A stretch of DNA of 53,481 nt from Leptotrichia sp. oral taxon 879 str. F0557 (GCF_000469385.1 NZ_KI271291.1:119810-173290); one strand, 5' to 3'; numbered from the stretch's first letter, positions 34,486 to 43,778 are shown. The notes: generated by a model not told the origin, from the letters alone. Program-made: numbers and translations.

Positions 34486-35724
34486 ATGATAAGAATAGAC
34501 AGAAAAGAATATTTAAATTTTTTAGTAAAATCAAAAGACAGACAGATAATAAAGGTCGTATCTGGTGTAAGAAGATGTGGAAAATCCACTCTTTTTGAGA
34601 TATATAAAGATTTTCTGCTTGAAAATGGAGTTGCAAAAAATCAGATTATATCTATAAATTTTGAAGATATTGATTATGAAGAACTTACAGATTATAAAAA
34701 ACTTTATGAATATATAAAATCTAAAATGATTGGAGATAAAAAAAATTACATATTTTTAGATGAAATTCAGCATGTGGATAAATTTGAAAAAGTTGTAGAC
34801 AGCCTTTTTATAAAAGAAAATACAGACCTGTATATAACAGGCTCTAATGCCTATTTTATGTCGAGCGAGTTGGCAACCCTTTTAAGTGGGCGTTATATAG
34901 AACTGAAAATGTTGCCTTTATCATTTAAGGAGTATTATCAGGCTAAATTAGAGTATGAAAAACTGGAGCAGAAGGAAAATAGGACATCAAAAACACTTAT
35001 ACAATATTATAATGAATATATAGTAAACAGTTCGTTTCCTTATACTTTACAGTTAGACAGTGATTTGAAAAATATACATGAATATTTAAGTGGGATATAC
35101 AACTCTGTACTCTTAAAAGATATAGTTGCAAGATTGAAAATTTCAGATGTAATGAGACTTGAAAGTGTTGTGAAGTATATATTTGATAATATCGGTAATT
35201 TAACTTCGCTTTCAAAAATAGCGAATACCTTAACTTCAATGGGAAGAAAAACAGATACAAAAACCATTGAAAAATATATTAGAGGACTTACTGACAGTTT
35301 ACTTGTGCATGAAGTTAGCAGATACAATATAAAAGGGAAAGAATTCCTGTCCACATTATCAAAATATTATGTTGCAGATTTAGGACTCAGACAGATGATT
35401 TTAGGCAACAGAAATATAGATATGGGGCATATACTGGAAAATATAATCTATCTCGAACTGCTTAGAAGAAAAGGCAATGTATATGTCGGACAGTTTGATA
35501 AAAACGAAATTGACTTTGTTGTTATTAATTCAAATGAAATTAAATATTATCAGGTTGCTTTGACTGTCTTAGATGAAAACACTTTAAAAAGGGAACTGGA
35601 TGCCTTTAAAAATATTAAGGATAATTATCCGAAGTATCTTATAACTTTAGATGATGTAATGGTAAATACTGACTATGACGGAATAAAGGTTGTAAATGCT
35701 CTGGAATGGTTGTTGAGGAATTAG
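34486..35724 (+). CDS. AAA_14/DUF4143-type ATP-binding protein
   Basis: A 412-residue ATPase common as a free-floating accessory gene in anaerobes. It has Walker A SGVRRCGKST, Walker B YIFLDEIQHV and the sensor-1 TGSNAYFMSSELATLLSGR (in part). The C-terminal DUF4143-like part contains YYVADLGLRQMIL, ILENIIYLELLRR and a nuclease-like FDKNEIDFVVI. Its function is unknown; such proteins are sometimes linked with toxin-antitoxin or DNA-processing roles. It has its own promoter and separates cbiD from cbiL, so it is probably a late insertion. Confidence 0.88.
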   Translation: MIRIDRKEYLNFLVKSKDRQIIKVVSGVRRCGKSTLFEIYKDFLLENGVAKNQIISINFEDIDYEELTDYKKLYEYIKSKMIGDKKNYIFLDEIQHVDKFEKVVDSLFIKENTDLYITGSNAYFMSSELATLLSGRYIELKMLPLSFKEYYQAKLEYEKLEQKENRTSKTLIQYYNEYIVNSSFPYTLQLDSDLKNIHEYLSGIYNSVLLKDIVARLKISDVMRLESVVKYIFDNIGNLTSLSKIANTLTSMGRKTDTKTIEKYIRGLTDSLLVHEVSRYNIKGKEFLSTLSKYYVADLGLRQMILGNRNIDMGHILENIIYLELLRRKGNVYVGQFDKNEIDFVVINSNEIKYYQVALTVLDENTLKRELDAFKNIKDNYPKYLITLDDVMVNTDYDGIKVVNALEWLLRN

Positions 35725-35754
35725 GTAAAACCGTAAAATTAAAGAAAATTTTCT

Positions 35755-35892
35755 TTGTTTACGATAACTTTAGTCTTGACATTATCTTTTGAAAATCAAT
35801 CAATGGAAAAAATGGAAGTTTCTAATATTCAAAACAAATTGATTGTTAAGTATGGAAAATTTTCAAAAATTAAATTTAATATATTTTTTTAA
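35755..35892 (+). pseudogene. Possible small ORF or coding remnant
   Basis: A 45-codon frame from TTG to TAA contains a plausible peptide (TLVLTLSFENQSMEKMEVSN, then IQNKLIVKYGKF). There is no ribosome-binding site. The start overlaps a palindrome AAAGAAAATTTTCTTT (35741-35756) that may end the ATPase transcript. Weak support. Confidence 0.25.
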
Positions 35893-35907
35893 GTTTTAAT
35901 TGAGAGG

Positions 35908-36586
35908 ATGAATTTATTGGAATTAGAAATTATGAAATTAAAAAGTAGTGAAAATTATGATGCTAAGTTAAAAGAAATTGAATTTTATAAAGATTCAAAA
36001 ATACATCAATGTATGTTACCTTATGTTGGCTTTAAATATGAAGAATATAAAGTATTATTAGTTGCTGAAAGTCATTACCTTGAAAATGAAGAAGATAGAA
36101 AAAAAGTAGATAATTTTGAAAAATGGTATGGGGATAAAGGAAATATTTCTTTATCTTGTCCTAAATATATATACAAGAGGAGTAGTAGATGAATGTTTTT
36201 CTAGAGGGAATGTTTTTTTTCAAAGAATAAAAAAAGAACTTGAAAAAGCAAATATTGATATAAAACATTTTTGGGAAAGAGTTTCATTCATGAATTTTTT
36301 TGTAGTTCCTTCAACAAATGGAAGTAGAGGAATAATAGCTACAAAGGAAATGGAAGAAAAGTCTTTAAATAATTTTGAAGAAGTAATTAAAGTGTTGAAA
36401 CCGAATTATATATTATTTCTTAGTAAAAAAAGTTATTATATTTTTGAAAAACAGAATTCAGAATCCTTAAAAAAAACTTACACTTTTTGTCACCCTGCTT
36501 CAAGATGGTGGTATAGAAAAAGAAAAGATGGGGGAAAATCAAGTAATGAATTCAGAGAAAAAATAGAAATTATTTTCAAAATTTAA
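35908..36586 (+). pseudogene. Hypothetical gene split by a frameshift in a TA repeat
   Basis: Two overlapping frames (35908-36192 and the one ending at 36586) read as one protein of about 226 residues. The upstream half has KVLLVAESHYLENEEDRKK; the downstream half has FWERVSFMNFFVVPS and FCHPASRWWYRKR, suggestive of a uracil-DNA-glycosylase-like fold by eye. The frame breaks at AAATATATATACAAG near 36165; one extra TA unit would restore it. It could be phase variation, true decay or an assembly error. GAGAGG sits just before the start, which may be ATG 35908 or TTG 35917. Confidence 0.7.
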
Positions 36587-36678
36587 TAATGTAAAAAAGG
36601 AAGAGATAATATAAAATTATTGAAAAAAAGTTTTTGAAACTAAAAAATTTGGAATGAATAAAAATTAGAGGAGAAAAA

Positions 36679-37407
36679 ATGGCTAGTAAATTAGGTAAAT
36701 TCTATGGAATAGGAGTAGGAGTAGGAGATCCTGAAAATATAACAGTTAAAGCAGCAAAAAGACTGCATGAAGTAGATGTGATAGTACTGCCTGAGGCAAA
36801 AAGCGGAGAAGGAAGCACAGCCTTTAATATTGTAAAAGAATATGTAAAGCCAGAAGTAGAGCAGCTATTTTTGGAGTTTCCGATGATAAGGGATGTGGAA
36901 GCAAGAAAAGTTTTTCGTAAAAATAATGCGGATGTAATAAGTGCTGAATTGGAAAAAGGTAAAAATGTAGCGTTTTTAACAATAGGAGACCCAATGACTT
37001 ATAGTACTTATACTTATGTATTGGAACATATTTCAGATGATGTGGAAGTTGAAACTATCGCTGGGATAACTTCGTTTAACAGCATTGCAGCGAGGCTTAA
37101 TATACCGCTTATGGTTGGAGATGAAGATTTAAAAATAGTGTCTGTTAGTAGAAAAACTGATGTTCATAAAGAAATTGAAAATAACGAAAATCTAGTGTTA
37201 ATGAAAATTAGCCGAGATTTTGAGAGAATAAAAAAAGCGATTATTGAAACAGGAAATAAAGAAAATATAGTTATTGTTTCAAACTGTGGAAAAGAAAATG
37301 AAGAAATTATTACAGATATTGAAAATGTTGAAAGTGTACATTATTTTTCTACATTAATTCTTAAAAAACAGGGAATAGAAGAATGGAAGAGATTTTTAAA
37401 AGCGTAA
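36679..37407 (+). CDS. cbiL: Cobalt-precorrin-2 C20-methyltransferase CbiL
   Basis: A 242-residue SAM-dependent tetrapyrrole methylase adding the C-20 methyl group. It shows GIGVGVGDPENITVKAAKRL, FLTIGDPMTYSTYTYV and TIAGITSFNSIAARLNIPL, all hallmarks of CbiL/CobI. AGAGGAG precedes the ATG. It is separated from cbiD by the ATPase and the frameshifted gene. Confidence 0.93.
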   Translation: MASKLGKFYGIGVGVGDPENITVKAAKRLHEVDVIVLPEAKSGEGSTAFNIVKEYVKPEVEQLFLEFPMIRDVEARKVFRKNNADVISAELEKGKNVAFLTIGDPMTYSTYTYVLEHISDDVEVETIAGITSFNSIAARLNIPLMVGDEDLKIVSVSRKTDVHKEIENNENLVLMKISRDFERIKKAIIETGNKENIVIVSNCGKENEEIITDIENVESVHYFSTLILKKQGIEEWKRFLKA

Positions 37408-38231
37408 AAAAGTTAAAACCTAAAATAATAATATTTATAGTTTTACAAATTTTATTATTTATGTATTATTTCTGGATTGGAAAATATGATTGGGATTATG
37501 GCTTTGATTTGCCATTTCGGTTATTATTTGGTGGAATATTTTTAGCAATAACAGGAATAATTTTTGGATGGATATTTTATTCAATGGGGAAAAGTAAAAA
37601 TTATGAAAATGATAAAATTTTGAAATTGCCAATATTTTTTATAATTTTGTCAATAATATTATTATTTAGAATAGACATTATTGGGGTTATAAAACTGTGT
37701 TTTTACAACGGACTTTTCATTTTAGCAATACTTCAAAGTAAAGTAACAGTAAAAAGTTATTTGTCCAAAGTTTCAAAAATTATATTATGGTTTATTTTAA
37801 TGTACTTTTTAATTCCTGGTTTTGCAATTTGCTTTGGAATTTTTGTCGAAATAGTAAAAAGTATGTTTGGAATTTATGGAGATATGAGCCAATTTAGTAT
37901 TTTAATTCCATTTGTTGTTATCAATATTTGTTTTGGATTTTTTATAAAAAAGTATTTTGATAAAGAAGAAATTGAAGTTGTAAGAATACTGACAATAGCA
38001 GGTTGTCTAATAATTATGGGAATATTTATTTTTATGGGCTTTAATTGGTATAAAGAAGACTATCACGCAATAATTTATACTTTTCCGTATAAAGTATTGA
38101 TGTATTTAGAAGAAGCTCAGATTAGTATTGAAAAAGTTGGGATTATAAAGACGTTAGAGTCGAGGTACTTTGTTTATGCTATGATTGTTAATATGGGCTT
38201 TTATTTGGGGACTTTAAAAAAAATAAAATAA
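37383..38231 (+). CDS. Hypothetical multi-pass membrane protein
   Basis: 282 residues with about seven hydrophobic segments (IIIFIVLQILLFMYYFW, LLFGGIFLAITGIIFGWIFY, IILWFILMYFLIPGFAICFG, ILTIAGCLIIMGIFIFMGF). No catalytic or transport motif is recognised. It overlaps the last 25 bases of cbiL, so it is translationally linked, but the ribosome-binding site is weak. A role in cobalamin metabolism is possible from location alone. Confidence 0.65.
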   Translation: MEEIFKSVKKLKPKIIIFIVLQILLFMYYFWIGKYDWDYGFDLPFRLLFGGIFLAITGIIFGWIFYSMGKSKNYENDKILKLPIFFIILSIILLFRIDIIGVIKLCFYNGLFILAILQSKVTVKSYLSKVSKIILWFILMYFLIPGFAICFGIFVEIVKSMFGIYGDMSQFSILIPFVVINICFGFFIKKYFDKEEIEVVRILTIAGCLIIMGIFIFMGFNWYKEDYHAIIYTFPYKVLMYLEEAQISIEKVGIIKTLESRYFVYAMIVNMGFYLGTLKKIK

Positions 38232-38337
38232 TAATATTATTTATGGCAGAGAAGATTTAGGATTAAATATAAAATTGTATAAAGTAATAAAAAATGTTAT
38301 TATTTTATTAAGAAAATTCTCTGAAAGGAGACTCGTT

Positions 38338-39975
38338 ATGAAGAGATTGCCAATAGGAATAAGTGATTTTAAGTATTTAATAGAGGAAGATTATTATTAT
38401 TTTGACAAGACAAATTTTATTGATGAGATTATTAAAGATGGCTCTCAAGTAAAACTTTTTACTAGACCAAGAAGATTTGGGAAAACATTGAATATGTCGA
38501 TGTTAAAATATTTTTTTGATATTAAGGAAGGTAAAGAAAATAAAAAACTTTTTAACGGATTGTATATAGAAAAGACAGAAAGTTTTAAAAGACAGGGGCA
38601 ATATCCTGTTATATTTTTATCCTTAAAGGATTTAAAAGCTGAAACTTGGGAAGAAATGCAAGTTGGAATAAAAGAGTTGTTACAAAATATATTTATAGAA
38701 TATAAAAATTTAGCTAAAGAATTAGATGAATTTGATTTATTGAATTTCAAAAAAATTATTAACAGGGAAATAGAAGTTGAAGGATTAAAATCTTCATTAA
38801 AATTTTTAGCAAGAATATTATATGAGAAATATAATAAAAAAGTTGTGGTATTAATAGACGAATACGATGCTCCTCTAGTATCGGCATATATGAACAGATA
38901 TTATGAAAAGGCTAAAAACTTTTTTAAAACTTTTTACAGCACAGTGATGAAAGACAATGTCTATTTACAAATAGGAGTAATGACAGGGATTATTAGAGTT
39001 ATAAAAGCTGGTATCTTCTCAGATTTAAATAATATAAGCACTTATACTATATTAAATGATTTTTATTCTGATTGTTATGGATTAACAGAAGAAGAAGTTG
39101 AGAAGGCATTAAAAGCTTATAATTTAGAATATGAAATACAAGATGTTAAAGATTGGTATAATGGCTATAAATTTGGTAAAAGTGAAGTATATAATCCTTG
39201 GAGCATATTAAATTTCTTACAATCTAAAGAATTAAGAGCCTACTGGGTAGACACTTCAGGAAATGATTTAATAAATAATGTACTTAAAACAACAAATAAA
39301 TATACCATTAGAGCTTTAGAAAAATTATTTAATGAAAAAGGTTTAAAGCAAAATATATCTTCTACATCAGATTTATCAAGGTTGTTAGGCGAGGACGAAT
39401 TATGGGAATTACTGCTATTTAGCGGTTATTTAACAGTTAAAGAAAAAATTGGAGATATTCATGAAAGTATTTACACATTAAGATTACCAAATAAAGAAGT
39501 GAAGGATCTTTTTAGAAAAACATTTCTAGAAAGATATTTTGGAAGAGGAAGTAAACTAATAGATTTAATGGAGGCTTTGACTGAAAATAGAATAGAAGAT
39601 TTTGAAGAAAAATTTCAAGAAATTTTGTTGACTTCAGCGAGTTACCATGATACAAAAAATGAAGATTTTTATCACGGATTAATTTTAGGAATGAGCCTTT
39701 ATTTAGAGAATCAATATCATATAAGTTCAAATAAAGAAAGTGGCTTAGGAAGATACGACTTAGTAATGGAGCCAAAGAATAAAAATGATAAAGCCTATAT
39801 TTTAGAATTTAAAGTTGCCAAAAGTGAAGAAAGTTTAAATAAAGAAAGCCAAGAAGCAGTAGAACAAATAATTTCTAAAAAGTATGATGTAAACTTGAAA
39901 GAAAAAGGAATAAAGGATATTATTTTTGTAGGTATAGCTTTTTATGGAAAATTAGTGAAGGTTGCTAGAAATTGA
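38338..39975 (+). CDS. AAA-ATPase-like protein with PD-(D/E)XK nuclease domain
   Basis: About 545 residues. The N-terminal AAA-ATPase_like domain has LPIGISDFKYLIEEDYYYFDKT, Walker A TRPRRFGKTL and Walker B VVLIDEYDAPL. The C-terminal DUF1703-type domain ends with RYDLVMEP...YILEFKVAK, a PD-(D/E)XK nuclease core with Asp, Glu and Lys all present. Such proteins are widespread multi-copy accessory genes in Bacteroidetes and Fusobacteria; their function is unknown. ATG 38338 follows GAAAGGAGA; the frame from 38275 is longer but unsupported. Confidence 0.9.
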   Translation: MKRLPIGISDFKYLIEEDYYYFDKTNFIDEIIKDGSQVKLFTRPRRFGKTLNMSMLKYFFDIKEGKENKKLFNGLYIEKTESFKRQGQYPVIFLSLKDLKAETWEEMQVGIKELLQNIFIEYKNLAKELDEFDLLNFKKIINREIEVEGLKSSLKFLARILYEKYNKKVVVLIDEYDAPLVSAYMNRYYEKAKNFFKTFYSTVMKDNVYLQIGVMTGIIRVIKAGIFSDLNNISTYTILNDFYSDCYGLTEEEVEKALKAYNLEYEIQDVKDWYNGYKFGKSEVYNPWSILNFLQSKELRAYWVDTSGNDLINNVLKTTNKYTIRALEKLFNEKGLKQNISSTSDLSRLLGEDELWELLLFSGYLTVKEKIGDIHESIYTLRLPNKEVKDLFRKTFLERYFGRGSKLIDLMEALTENRIEDFEEKFQEILLTSASYHDTKNEDFYHGLILGMSLYLENQYHISSNKESGLGRYDLVMEPKNKNDKAYILEFKVAKSEESLNKESQEAVEQIISKKYDVNLKEKGIKDIIFVGIAFYGKLVKVARN

Positions 39976-40227
39976 AAATTATTATAGAAGATGAGCAGGA
40001 AAATAGTGAGAAAGCAGAGTATTGTGAGATTTTGAGTATATCTGATAATAAAGGAAGGGCATTTTATGAAAGAGAATGGTATTCAGTCCGAATATACACT
40101 AACTTTCTAATCAAATTTTTGCTTCAAAATACACATTATTCCTAATGAGGAAGTTCTTGAAAATGAGGTGGAAAAAGTTTTAGGGGAATATGATGAGAAA
40201 AATAAAATTAAAAAGAATAGAGAATAA
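39972..40227 (+). pseudogene. Frameshifted small gene
   Basis: The TTG at 39972 overlaps the stop of the preceding ATPase gene and opens a 57-codon frame (IIIEDEQENSEKAEYCEIL, GRAFYEREWYSVRIYTNF) that stops at 40145. The next frame over continues sensibly as HIIPNEEVLENEVEKVLGEY to TAA 40227. The break lies near TTTTTGCTTC (40115-40125). It is likely a decayed small gene; the family is not recognised. Confidence 0.5.
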
Positions 40228-40232
40228 TAATT

Positions 40233-40562
40233 ATGAATAAAAAAGAATTACCGAAGTGTTCTGTTGAAATAACACTTTCTTTAATTTCTAATAAATGGAA
40301 AATACTTATAATAAGAGATTTACTTGATGGAACAAAAAGGTTTGGAGAATTGAGAAAATCTATAAATGGAATTTCTAATAAAGTTTTGACATATAATTTG
40401 AGAGAAATGGAGGAAGATAATCTTCTTGTAAGAAAGATTTATCCTGAAGTTCCTCCAAAAGTTGAATATTCTCTTACTGAGACAGGTTACAGTTTAAAGC
40501 CGATACTGGAAAGTATGGACAAATGGGGCATAAATTACCGAGAAAAAACAAAATATGAATAA
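40233..40562 (+). CDS. HxlR-family transcriptional regulator
   Basis: A 109-residue winged-helix regulator with the HxlR signature (CSVEITLSLISNKWKILIIRDLL, FGELRKSINGISNKVLTYNLREMEEDNLL in part). It carries a single Cys at residue 9 near the typical redox-sensing position. It converges with a flavin-binding-type gene whose promoter contains a 12-bp palindrome, a plausible target. The ribosome-binding site is weak. Confidence 0.9.
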   Translation: MNKKELPKCSVEITLSLISNKWKILIIRDLLDGTKRFGELRKSINGISNKVLTYNLREMEEDNLLVRKIYPEVPPKVEYSLTETGYSLKPILESMDKWGINYREKTKYE

Positions 40563-40582
40563 CTAAGATTGTATCAAATTAA

Positions 40583-40996
40583 TTATGGTTTTTCTATTTT
40601 AAAATTTTCATTGGTATAAGTTTTTAAATCAAAAGTCCTGATCTCTTCTACATTAATATAAAAAAGTTCAAAAATAGGATTGTCAGGAGTTTTAAAAAGT
40701 TCTTTTATTGCTGGATATTCATTTAAAACTCTTGTTTTAAGATTAATATCATCAGTAAAATGAATATTTCCATTTACAGATATAAAAGATAAATAATCTT
40801 TTGAATGAGAGAGAAAAGAAACGTAAGGACATTTTTTTAACTGTTTATAAACGTTTTTATTATTTGTAGTTGCAAGATATACTTTGTCTTTTTCAGAAAA
40901 TAGGTATTGAAAAATTCTTGTTTTAGGTTTATTATCGTCAAGTGTAGCTAAAACTCCGTAAGAGTTTTCTTTTAATATTTTATTATAATCAATCAT
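40583..40996 (-). CDS. Pyridoxamine 5'-phosphate oxidase-family protein
   Basis: A 137-residue split-barrel flavoprotein-like protein (SYGVLATLDDNKPKTRIFQYLF, VYLATTNNKNVYKQLKKCPYVSF). Such proteins bind FMN or F420-like cofactors; the substrate is unknown. It is transcribed convergently to the HxlR gene. GGAGG precedes its start on the minus strand. Confidence 0.82.
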   Translation of the reverse strand: MIDYNKILKENSYGVLATLDDNKPKTRIFQYLFSEKDKVYLATTNNKNVYKQLKKCPYVSFLSHSKDYLSFISVNGNIHFTDDINLKTRVLNEYPAIKELFKTPDNPIFELFYINVEEIRTFDLKTYTNENFKIEKP

Positions 40997-41024
40997 TTTA
41001 ATTTCCTCCAGATATATTTTTTTG

Positions 41025-41048
41025 AGTTAGCTAACTATATTAATTATA
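41025..41048 (-). promoter_or_regulatory. PPOX gene promoter region with a perfect 12-bp palindrome
   Basis: AGTTAGCTAACT (41025-41036) is a perfect palindrome. On the minus strand TATAAT lies at 41048-41043, so the palindrome would cover the transcription start: a good repressor site, perhaps for the HxlR protein. Confidence 0.6.
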
Positions 41049-41097
41049 GCTTAAAATAGAAAAATTGTGGAGAAGGTACATTTTTATTACAAGGTAA

Positions 41098-41229
41098 CAA
41101 GATGGTAACTTAAAAAGAATAATTTGTTTTGAAAATGGGAAAATCTGGGAAGCGTTTTTTAAGAAAGATAAAAAAATATATTTGAATACAGAAATATCAG
41201 TAAGTTTTCAAATAAATGAAATATTATAA
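41098..41229 (+). pseudogene. Coding remnant upstream of cbiF
   Basis: A frame of about 43 codons without a start reads like a protein tail (RIICFENGKIWEAFFKKDKK, then IYLNTEISVSFQINEIL) and ends at TAA 41227-41229. It may be scrap of a deleted gene. The family is not recognised. Confidence 0.3.
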
Positions 41230-41262
41230 AAATAAAAAAATTAAAAAAGAAAGAGGTAATTT

Positions 41263-42024
41263 ATGAAAAAAGTATATTTCATAGGAGCAGGACCGGGAGA
41301 TCCTGAATTGATTACAGTAAAAGGGCAAAAAATTGTAAAGGAAGCAGATGTAATAATTTATGCGGGGTCATTGGTTCCAAAAGAGGTTATTGATTGCCAT
41401 AAGGATGGAGCTGAAATTTATAATTCTGCTTCAATGAACTTGGACGAAGTGATGGAAGTTACGATAAAGGCACAGAAAAACGGGAAGCTGGTAGCAAGAG
41501 TGCATACTGGAGATCCGAGCATTTATGGTGCAATAAGGGAACAAATGGATATTCTGGATGAATATGGGATTGAATATGAAGTAATTCCAGGAGTGAGTTC
41601 ATTTGTAGCTGCTGCTGCTGCAATAAAAAAAGAATTTACCCTGCCTGATGTGAGTCAGACAATAATTTGTACAAGACTGGAAGGAAGAACATCTGTTCCT
41701 GAAGCAGAAAGTCTTGAAAGCCTTGCTTCACATAAATGTTCGATGGCAATATTCCTATCTGTGCAAATGATAGATGAAGTTGTAAAAAGATTATTAAAAC
41801 ATTACGATAAAACAACACCAATTGCAATTGTTCAAAGAGCAACTTGGGAAGATCAGAAAATTGTTATGGGAACATTAGAAACAATTGCTGAACTTGTGAA
41901 AAAGGAAAAAATCACAAAAACGGCACAAATTCTTGTAGGAAACTTTATGGGGAACGAATATTCTAAGTCTAAACTTTATGACAAGGCATTTTCACATGAA
42001 TTTAGAAAAGGAATTAAGGAATAA
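41263..42024 (+). CDS. cbiF: Cobalt-precorrin-4 C11-methyltransferase CbiF
   Basis: A 253-residue SAM-dependent tetrapyrrole methylase adding the C-11 methyl group. It has YFIGAGPGDPELITVKGQKI, VARVHTGDPSIYGAIREQMD, IPGVSSFVAAAAAIKKEFTLP and FLSVQMIDEVV, matching CbiF/CobM closely. AGAGGT precedes the ATG. It is followed, with a one-base overlap, by a secreted-protein gene. Confidence 0.95.
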   Translation: MKKVYFIGAGPGDPELITVKGQKIVKEADVIIYAGSLVPKEVIDCHKDGAEIYNSASMNLDEVMEVTIKAQKNGKLVARVHTGDPSIYGAIREQMDILDEYGIEYEVIPGVSSFVAAAAAIKKEFTLPDVSQTIICTRLEGRTSVPEAESLESLASHKCSMAIFLSVQMIDEVVKRLLKHYDKTTPIAIVQRATWEDQKIVMGTLETIAELVKKEKITKTAQILVGNFMGNEYSKSKLYDKAFSHEFRKGIKE

Positions 42025-42659
42025 TGAAAAAACTAATAACAATAATTTTATTTATATTTTCTATGCAAATTTTTGCAGGGCAGTATCAAGTAATAAAGCA
42101 AAAAAATGTTACTTTGTCAAAAGAGCAGATTGATTTGGAGAATAAGAAAATTGAAGAAACAGTGAGTAAATATCCTAAGAAAGTATTACAAGAAATGATT
42201 TCATATTATTTTTCTGTATCAAATAAAGTAAATAATGAAATGAGCAAAGAAGAAAAAGAGAGTATACAATTGCTATTAAAAGAATTTTCTAGTTTTTTTT
42301 CTGAAATATTTAACAATTCAAAATTTAATATAAAAACTGTAAAATATTTATCAAATAGAAAGGTTTCTGTTACTTATGAAGTAGTTATTCTTGATTCGGA
42401 TAAAATTTTAGATGAAAAAGAAATTAAAAAAAGATTTTTTAAAAAATATGGATATGAAATAAAAGACGCTGAAGATTTTTTTAGTCTTTCAGAAGTAAAA
42501 AAATGGATAGATATAATGAATGAAATGTTAAGAGAAGGAATGCGAAATCCTAAGAATTATGTGACAGATAAAGTAACGAATGAATTAAATAAAATCGGGA
42601 ATGACTGGAAATTTAAGGATGCGGAAAAATTTGAAGAAATGTTAAAAAAAATGAAGTGA
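42024..42659 (+). CDS. Small secreted protein, distant member of the local family
   Basis: 211 residues with a signal peptide (MKKLITIILFIFSMQIFAG) and a mostly alpha-helical body; it shares the pattern of the family at 43985 and 45099 (a helical pair, a beta segment FNIKTVKYLSNRKVSVTYEV, then a terminal helix). It overlaps the cbiF stop (TAATG), so it is co-expressed with it. No function is known; periplasmic or surface location is inferred from the signal. Confidence 0.65.
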   Translation: MKKLITIILFIFSMQIFAGQYQVIKQKNVTLSKEQIDLENKKIEETVSKYPKKVLQEMISYYFSVSNKVNNEMSKEEKESIQLLLKEFSSFFSEIFNNSKFNIKTVKYLSNRKVSVTYEVVILDSDKILDEKEIKKRFFKKYGYEIKDAEDFFSLSEVKKWIDIMNEMLREGMRNPKNYVTDKVTNELNKIGNDWKFKDAEKFEEMLKKMK

Positions 42660-42694
42660 TAAAATACTATTTATTACCTAGGGATTTAAAAAAT

Positions 42695-43720
42695 ATGAAA
42701 ATTATAAAACTTGAAAATCAGAAAAATGATTCTTTTTTTGAAGCAGAATGTTTTTTGCATATTGGAGAAGCAAAAGAAGATAAAAATTATGTGGCATTTG
42801 ATTTGAGAAGAGAAGATGATCCGCTGTATAGCTGTTCTTATTATGATTTTGAGAAAGAAAAGGGAGATAAAATATTTCATTGTTTTGATGGGCAGGATTA
42901 TTCGTGGAAATGTTACGAAAATGAAGTTACGAATGATGAAAAATTGAAAAATGAAATTTTAGGAAATTATGATATTTTGAGAAATAGCACAATTAGATAT
43001 TTGAAAGAAATAATTCATAAAAATAAGGTTGATTTTTCAAAAAAATTAATTGAACTTCTTGAGAAAATAAAAGCGGGAGAAAAAATAAACAAGAAGGAAT
43101 TTCGGATAGAACTGAAAAAAGTTGGGCTGTATAAATCAATTTGGAAAGAAAAAATAGAAATTTCTGATGATGTTGTAACACGGGAAATTGGTTTTGAGAA
43201 GATAATGGAATTTATTGAAGAAAATAATGTGAATAGGATTGTCTTTGAGAATGGCGAGTTTTTAGAAAATGAAGAAATAGGGAAATTTATTAGAGAATAT
43301 ATAATTGTAGAATTTCGTGATTTTAAGCCAATTAAAGATTTTGATATGATAAAAATGACTTTGGAAGAATGGAATAATCTTAAGAAATGGAAAAAATTGG
43401 AAGCAGAAAATAATATTATTGAAATTGAAGAAAAAGATTTTGAAAAAGATGTTTCGATTTACAGGTTAAATGGGAGAAAAATAAATGCAAAAATAGAAGT
43501 TACAGATTTTGTGGAAATTAAAAATAATTTTTTTCGTTATTTTAATAAATGGTTTAGCAAGGGAAAAGATAATAATTTGAGAAAAAAGACAGTTATAGAA
43601 GGTGTTATACGAGATGGGAGAAAGTTTTATAACTGGATTTTTTTTGATAAAAATAATAAGATTGTAACAAGAGAAGAATATGATGAATTTGGGAAAAGAT
43701 GTGATTTGAAAAATATGTAA
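42695..43720 (+). CDS. Hypothetical soluble protein
   Basis: About 341 residues, rich in Lys/Glu, with no signal peptide or membrane segment. Segments YVAFDLRREDDPLYSCSYYDF and IFHCFDGQDYSWKCYENEV suggest a beta-rich N-terminal domain. The ATG at 42695 has a weak AGGGA upstream; a GTG at 42656 overlapping the previous stop would add 13 residues. No family is recognised. Coding character looks normal for the window. Confidence 0.55.
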   Translation: MKIIKLENQKNDSFFEAECFLHIGEAKEDKNYVAFDLRREDDPLYSCSYYDFEKEKGDKIFHCFDGQDYSWKCYENEVTNDEKLKNEILGNYDILRNSTIRYLKEIIHKNKVDFSKKLIELLEKIKAGEKINKKEFRIELKKVGLYKSIWKEKIEISDDVVTREIGFEKIMEFIEENNVNRIVFENGEFLENEEIGKFIREYIIVEFRDFKPIKDFDMIKMTLEEWNNLKKWKKLEAENNIIEIEEKDFEKDVSIYRLNGRKINAKIEVTDFVEIKNNFFRYFNKWFSKGKDNNLRKKTVIEGVIRDGRKFYNWIFFDKNNKIVTREEYDEFGKRCDLKNM

Positions 43721-43733
43721 AATAGTAAAAAAT

Positions 43734-43778
43734 AACATGATTAAAGAAACTGACAATAGTTTGATAATCATGTTTTTA
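43734..43778 (+). terminator. Terminator after the hypothetical gene
   Basis: AACATGATTA (43734-43743) pairs with TAATCATGTT (43765-43774), with an inner AAACT/AGTTT stem and a T-run after it. Confidence 0.75.
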
